In this document: positions 9,511-13,806 of the stretch, piece by piece
Numbering within the stretch: the stretch's first letter is position 1
Layout of the letters: every line of letters begins with the position of its first letter
Assembly: GCA_943704525.1 (NCBI GenBank)
Contig: CALSCQ010000833.1
Coordinates: forward strand, 1 to 13,806
Direction of reading: 5' to 3'
DNA length: 13,806 nucleotides
From: Pigoraptor vietnamica
Lineage: Eukaryota > Opisthokonta > Filasterea
Position numbers and translations under genes: made by a program
The notes under the pieces: model-generated
What the model saw: only the letters and a program-made list of their open reading frames with translations
Database searches by the model: none
What the model was told of the DNA's origin: nothing

Positions 9511-9759
9511 CTACCGAAGGTACCGGTCCATCCACACGCACGTGGAGAAGAAGCCGTCCACTTCGGCGTCAAACTCGGTCAGCCCGTGGGAGCTCTCGGG
9601 GTACGAAAGGAGCCTGCAGTCCAGACAAGAGAGGGAGACGCACAACAGACATTAGATGCGCGAAAGGAGCCGATGGGAGTGAGGGGGAAAGGTGAGAGGG
9701 ACGTCGGAGCAGCGTACATCATAGAAGGGTGTCCATCGATGCTACAAAAGCTCTGTGTG

Positions 9760-9812
<53 letters not shown>

Positions 9813-11307
9813 CTCATTCCGTGGCTGTCATTGTGGTTGAACCCCCATTGACTCTGAGAGAGAGAATTGTCCGCACGCGCTTGCAGCGGCACCCACTTGG
9901 CCTCCACGCCTGCGCGGCGCAGTCCATAGTACCACAGCATCCCCTGCGAGGGGGGCACGCGGAGGTCCTTGCGCCCGAGCATGACGACCGTCGGCGCCTT
10001 CACACTTCCAATGTGCCGAATGGGCGACTTGTCGTACATCGCCTGAAGTGCGGCGGGGGAGGGGCTCTCCGTGCCGTCGTACGAAGCGCCGGCTTCGCCC
10101 CAGCACCAGTCGGGGATGTCCGTCACGCTGCAATTGCAAAACAGAAGCGGAAGGTTAACACAATATCCTACGTCTGACAGTGCGCACAGACCCGCGCAAG
10201 TCGCGCGCGCACCCACCCGGCCATTGCGGGCACGTCAATGACGGGGTTCCTCATCACGCACGCGGCGAACATGTCAGGATGCTGTCCGGTCAGGTGTCCC
10301 GACAGAAAACCGCCGTGGGAGCCGCCGTACACTCCCATGCGACGCGCGCCGCACGCCTTCGCCGCCGCGTACGTCACGCGCACGCAATCGTCGACGTCCA
10401 AACGGCCAACCTTGCCAAGGAGCCCGAGAACGGCGTCCTGCCCATACCCGACGGACCCCGTGTAGTTGATCATGGCCACGGCAAAACCGAGGCTGCAGAA
10501 CATGGCGTAAGGGAGTGTGAAGCTCGTCGCAAACACGGAATGGGGGCCGCCGTGAGGTATCGCGATGAGCGGTGCGCCGTCGGCGTTCCCCTTTGGCTTC
10601 AGCAGTATGCCCTCGCACGTGTCGGAGGTGCGCAGCACTTCCCACGTGAGCTCGTGCGACAGCGATGCGCCCTCGTAAACAGCGCGCCACTTTGTTCCCT
10701 GCGGCACATCCGACGAGCGACCGCCCGCGGCTCGCACGACCGACGGATAGGCATCCGGGGTGCTGCAGATGGCCAGGAGGGTCCCGTCGGTACCCACGCC
10801 CGCAATGTTCCACTGCCCGACTTCCGTCCCGTGTATGCGCCTGACACCGCCCGCGGCGCAGTCCACGGCAATGAGAGAGCGGTGGGAGCGGTACTGCGTG
10901 TCGGTGACGAGTGTGCGGCCGTCGGGTGCCCAGAAGTTGGCGCCGGCCACGTTGGGAAGGCGGTCGAGGTACAGGCCGGGGAAGTCGTCGTCACGTGACT
11001 GGCGGGGCACGATGTCGACGAGGACGCGCCTGTTACGCACACAAAGAACGCACAAAGAAAGAAACAATAGGGAGAGATGAGAAAGCGTCATGGGTCCACA
11101 GTACCATACCCGCAACTAGCATGATGCTTATGGAAAATTAACGACATCCCTTCCCCCCTCACACACACACACACACACACACACGCACGCACACGCACGC
11201 ACACGCACACGCACACGCACACGCACACGCACACGCACACGCACACGCACACGCACACGCACACGCACACGCACACGCACACGCACACGCACACGCACAC
11301 GCACACG

Positions 11308-11339
<32 letters not shown>

Positions 11340-13055
11340 CACACACAGAGACACACACACATTGCAGTGACGCCCATCGCCACCGTCGCACCTGTTGGCA
11401 AGCGACGGCCAGTCGACGCACGCCAGCCGCGAGCACGAGTTGTGCGCGGGCACATTGTCCGTCTCCAGAAACAGAAGGCGATCGCCCGCGGGGTTGAACA
11501 GCGGCGAGCGTGCGGGCCACTGGGCGCCGTCTATCCTCTTCAACGCAGACGCCGCCTCAACGCCCTCGGGCTTTGCTATGGGCGCCACAAAGAGACCGTA
11601 CTCGCGGTTGAAGCAGAACTTGACGCCGAGCCTGCGCGTGCCATTACGCCACCCTACGACGACGACGGAGTCCTCGCGAGTGTCAATGTCTCTCGCCGGC
11701 GCAAACACGGCCTGTCCATACGAGAGGTCGTCCGGCAGCCAGTCGAGAAGAGAAAAGTCCTCGCTGTCGAGATCGAGGACGACGGGGCGCGGGCGGGACG
11801 CATTCACCTGCTGCTCTCCCCACTCTTCTTTCAGCTCGTACTTTGAGCCCTTGGGAGGCTTGTCCTTCGTCTTGTCGTCGCCTTTGCCGTTTGCGTCCGT
11901 CTTCTCCCAGTAGGGCGTCACCTGCGCGAGAGGTGGGAGAGAATGAGGATGTGGAGTGTAGGAGTGTGAATTCGCACGCACACACCCACGGGGCAGCTTG
12001 GAAGACATCCAACAAGAACACACACGCACACATACATACATACATACATACATACAAACACACACACGTGCACACAAACACACACACGCGCACACACATG
12101 TGACACACACACACATGTGACACACACACACACACATGTGACACACACACACACACACGTGACACACACACACACACACAAACCTTTGGTGCCTGCGTCT
12201 CGGCAGTGTAGAGAATGCGCCGCTCGTCACGTGACCACTGCAGCGTGCCAAAGGTGTCCTCCGGGGCGTAAATCTGCTCGTGCTTTGCGTCGGCTGCGAT
12301 GGACTTGACGAGGCGACCGTCCTGCGAAAGGAATCGGTTTGGTTGTGTGGCTGCTCGAAAAAGGCACACACACACATCGCACGGAGAGAGATGCTATCGG
12401 CTTTGCTCGCTGTAAGCCACATAGACTGTCCCTCTGGCCCACTTGCGTGCTACTCTTCAAGAAGAAACACTCGACGTGCAGAGCCTGCAATGTCTACGCT
12501 CCAATCGAAATGCGTTGTAACGGACGGCGACATCAACAATCAGAGCGATGACACCAACCTCGTACACCTCTACAAACTGGTCCTTCCCATCCTTGCGCGC
12601 CTTTGGGTCTTTCGCCGCAATGCGCCTGACGACCACCATACGCTTGCCGGAGGGCGACACGCTGCACGCGCCTACGTCGTTGTAGTCGAGGGGAAACGGC
12701 GAGCGCCACGTGACGCCGTCGCCGTTCGGATCATATCCGACGTAGTACTGAAGTGTGCGGAAGCAGTTGCGGGCTAGGTCACGCTCCTGGGTTGGGAACA
12801 CGGGGGTTGAGTACGATTCATAACCACATGAGCACACGATATGGTTCGATGCCCGATGATAACAAACACATGCAGGGGCCATGTTGAGCAAAACCACACA
12901 AAACACACCTTCGCAACGACCGAAACCGTGCCGTTGTTCACGAGAAGGGCCTGGGAAACGAGGGGGATGGTCCCGTACTTTGCGTAGGCCGCTCGCACGC
13001 GTTCCACGAGCGCACTCTCGCGCGCCGCCTGCGCACTTCCCTCTTGGGACGCCAT
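9511..13055 (-). CDS. APEH: Acylaminoacyl-peptidase (acyl-peptide hydrolase, prolyl oligopeptidase family S9)
   Basis: Seven exons on the minus strand: 13055-12909, 12786-12559, 12321-12184, 11921-11392, 11029-10217, 10127-9897 and 9613-9511 (TAG). They join in phase to 729 residues, almost exactly the length of the animal enzyme. The N-terminal part is the beta-propeller ('FGTLQWSRDERRILYTAE', 'SRLACVDWPSLANRR'). The C-terminal alpha/beta-hydrolase domain has 'PHGGPHSVF', the nucleophile elbow 'YGGSHGGF' with Ser585, 'MLGRKDLRVP' with Asp673 and 'YPESSHGLTEF' with His705. These are the expected triad in the expected spacing. The enzyme removes N-acetylated residues from blocked peptides, normally in the cytosol, downstream of proteasomal degradation; no signal peptide is visible. 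The start has A at -3 and G at +4. Low-complexity 'GKGDDKTKDKPPKG' is a lineage-specific insertion. Confidence 0.95.
9763..9809 (+). repeat. (GA)n microsatellite in the last intron of the peptidase gene
   Basis: About 23 GA units, CT on the sense strand of the peptidase gene. They lie inside intron 9896-9614, which is proved by the final exon 9613-9511 carrying the catalytic-His motif in the right phase. Reading through the run gives an artefactual Leu-Ser tail. Confidence 0.95.
11160..11361 (+). repeat. (AC)n flanking an (ACACGC)n hexamer array in a peptidase intron
   Basis: A 200-bp block of almost pure alternating purine-pyrimidine sequence. AC dinucleotides on both sides enclose about 18 perfect ACACGC hexamers (about 11199-11310). 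It lies in the 362-nt intron 11391-11030, the longest in the window. On the sense strand it reads GTGTGC/GT. Codon-like reading gives Cys-Val/Arg-Val runs that are not protein. Confidence 0.96.
12020..12180 (+). repeat. (CATA)n and ACATGTGACAC compound repeats in a peptidase intron
   Basis: Within intron 12183-11922: a (CATA) tetramer run at about 12030-12055, AC runs, then four spaced blocks of AC repeat carrying ACATGTGAC, or ACGTGAC in the last block (about 12095-12180). The block ends directly against the donor of the intron (CCAAAG|GTTTGTGTGTGTG on the sense strand). Confidence 0.9.
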
Positions 13056-13640
13056 CGTCGAACACAGACGCACAAGAGAGAGCCGACGAACACACGCTGT
13101 GAGAGATACACGGCGAAGAGAGTGCGAGACTCTGAGAACGAAGCCCATCGACAGATTACAATCCAAGCGTGATGGCTTGGTGTGTGTGGGTGTGGTTTGA
13201 GGTTTCAGCATCAGTGCGTAACAGGCGGGAGGGAGTGTTACTGGTGCCAGCATTCTTGGCGCGCTTTTTCGGGTAAATGGCACGTGCGCGCTACAATTGT
13301 GCGTGTGGCAACGCGCGCGTGTTTTCTGTCCATGGGACTCTTTGCGTTCGTCGTCGACGTCGGAGGAAGAGGTCAATTAAGCTTAAGAGACACCGCATAT
13401 TCGTGTCGTCGTTCACGGAGCGTCGGCTTCGATCTCATATTTCTTCGGCGTCAAACTGACACACTCGCTGCTGTGGCAGAGTCAATGTTTTTGTATTGTG
13501 ATTTATGCATTCAACGCAACGCTTTGAGGATGTCTTAGTTGCGCGAGTGGAGCGGCAGAGAATGAGCTGATGTGAAGTGGTGAGAAGTCGGCTTCTGTTA
13601 CTGTTAATGTTGTGCACATTCGTACTGATGTTGACAATTG
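13056..13640. promoter_or_regulatory. Upstream region of the peptidase gene, no gene seen
   Basis: 585 bp upstream of the peptidase start codon. It must hold that gene's promoter and 5' UTR. The part near the start is GC/CT-rich; about 13360-13510 is AT-richer. I see no conserved protein motif on either strand and cannot assign a core promoter element. A short minus-strand frame ending in a stop at 13435-13437 could be the last exon of a gene further right, but nothing supports it beyond a nearby CAG. Confidence 0.5.
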
Positions 13641-13710
13641 CACAGGCACGCACGCACGCACGCACGAACGCACACACACACAAACGCACACACACACACA
13701 CGCACACACA

Positions 13711-13806
<96 letters not shown>
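13641..13806 (+). repeat. (CACG)n/(AC)n compound microsatellite running off the window
   Basis: CACG tetramers (about 13646-13665), mixed ACGC and AC units, then pure AC from about 13731 to the last base. The end is not in the window. Minus-strand reading frames of Cys-Val are repeat artefacts. Confidence 0.96.

Noticed and set aside
9719-10216. Peptidase C-terminus read straight into the (CT)n run
   Set aside because: A GTGGGT donor at 9896 and an acceptor at 9614 bring in the exon with 'YPESSHGL' at the expected spacing and length, so the Leu-Ser tail is intron.
13435-13500. Possible terminal exon of another minus-strand gene ending 'CQFDAEEI' before a TGA
   Set aside because: Only a nearby CAG and a stop support it; no homology is visible and the sequence to the right is a microsatellite.

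Overview
The window is nuclear DNA of an intron-rich, GC-rich eukaryote, probably a unicellular one. Coding regions are interrupted by short GT-AG introns (89-362 nt; 20 complete introns can be placed), the four genes are packed with short spacers, and introns and spacers are loaded with (GT/AC)n, (GA/CT)n and derived repeats. I cannot name the lineage from sequence alone. Nothing here is prokaryotic: there are no operons, ribosome binding sites or CRISPR arrays.

Layout, left to right, with alternating strands: (1) 250-3243, + strand, the 3' part of a gene for a membrane redox enzyme. It joins the C-terminal half of a DBH/PHM-type copper monooxygenase to two DOMON domains and a five-helix cytochrome b561. 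(2) 6602-3444, - strand, an 889-residue protein with a C-terminal SNF4/AMPK-gamma-like block of four CBS motifs and a long N-terminal region holding six copies of an unrecognised D-x-x-G-R-P hairpin-like motif. (3) 7353-9246, + strand, a 356-residue SNF4/AMPK-gamma-like four-CBS protein, head-to-head paralogue of gene 2. (4) 13055-9511, - strand, a complete 729-residue acylaminoacyl-peptidase (APEH) with catalytic Ser585, Asp673 and His705. Genes 1/2 and 3/4 converge on spacers of 200 and 264 bp; genes 2/3 diverge from a 750-bp shared upstream region containing an AT-rich patch.

The most interesting protein is gene 1. In animals, a copper monooxygenase (dopamine beta-hydroxylase) is supplied with ascorbate electrons by a separate cytochrome b561; here catalytic and electron-transfer modules appear to be one polypeptide, with domain order differing from DBH. 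The second is gene 2, whose extension repeats a small beta-hairpin-like motif that resembles the 'VVDxxGxPV' strand pair of its own CBS domains. At the RNA level, all seven introns that contain a clear GT-type repeat carry it as GT on the sense strand, usually close to the 5' splice site, and all 20 donors have G at +5.

The gene models were built by hand from splice signals, reading phase and family similarity; no transcript data or database search was available.
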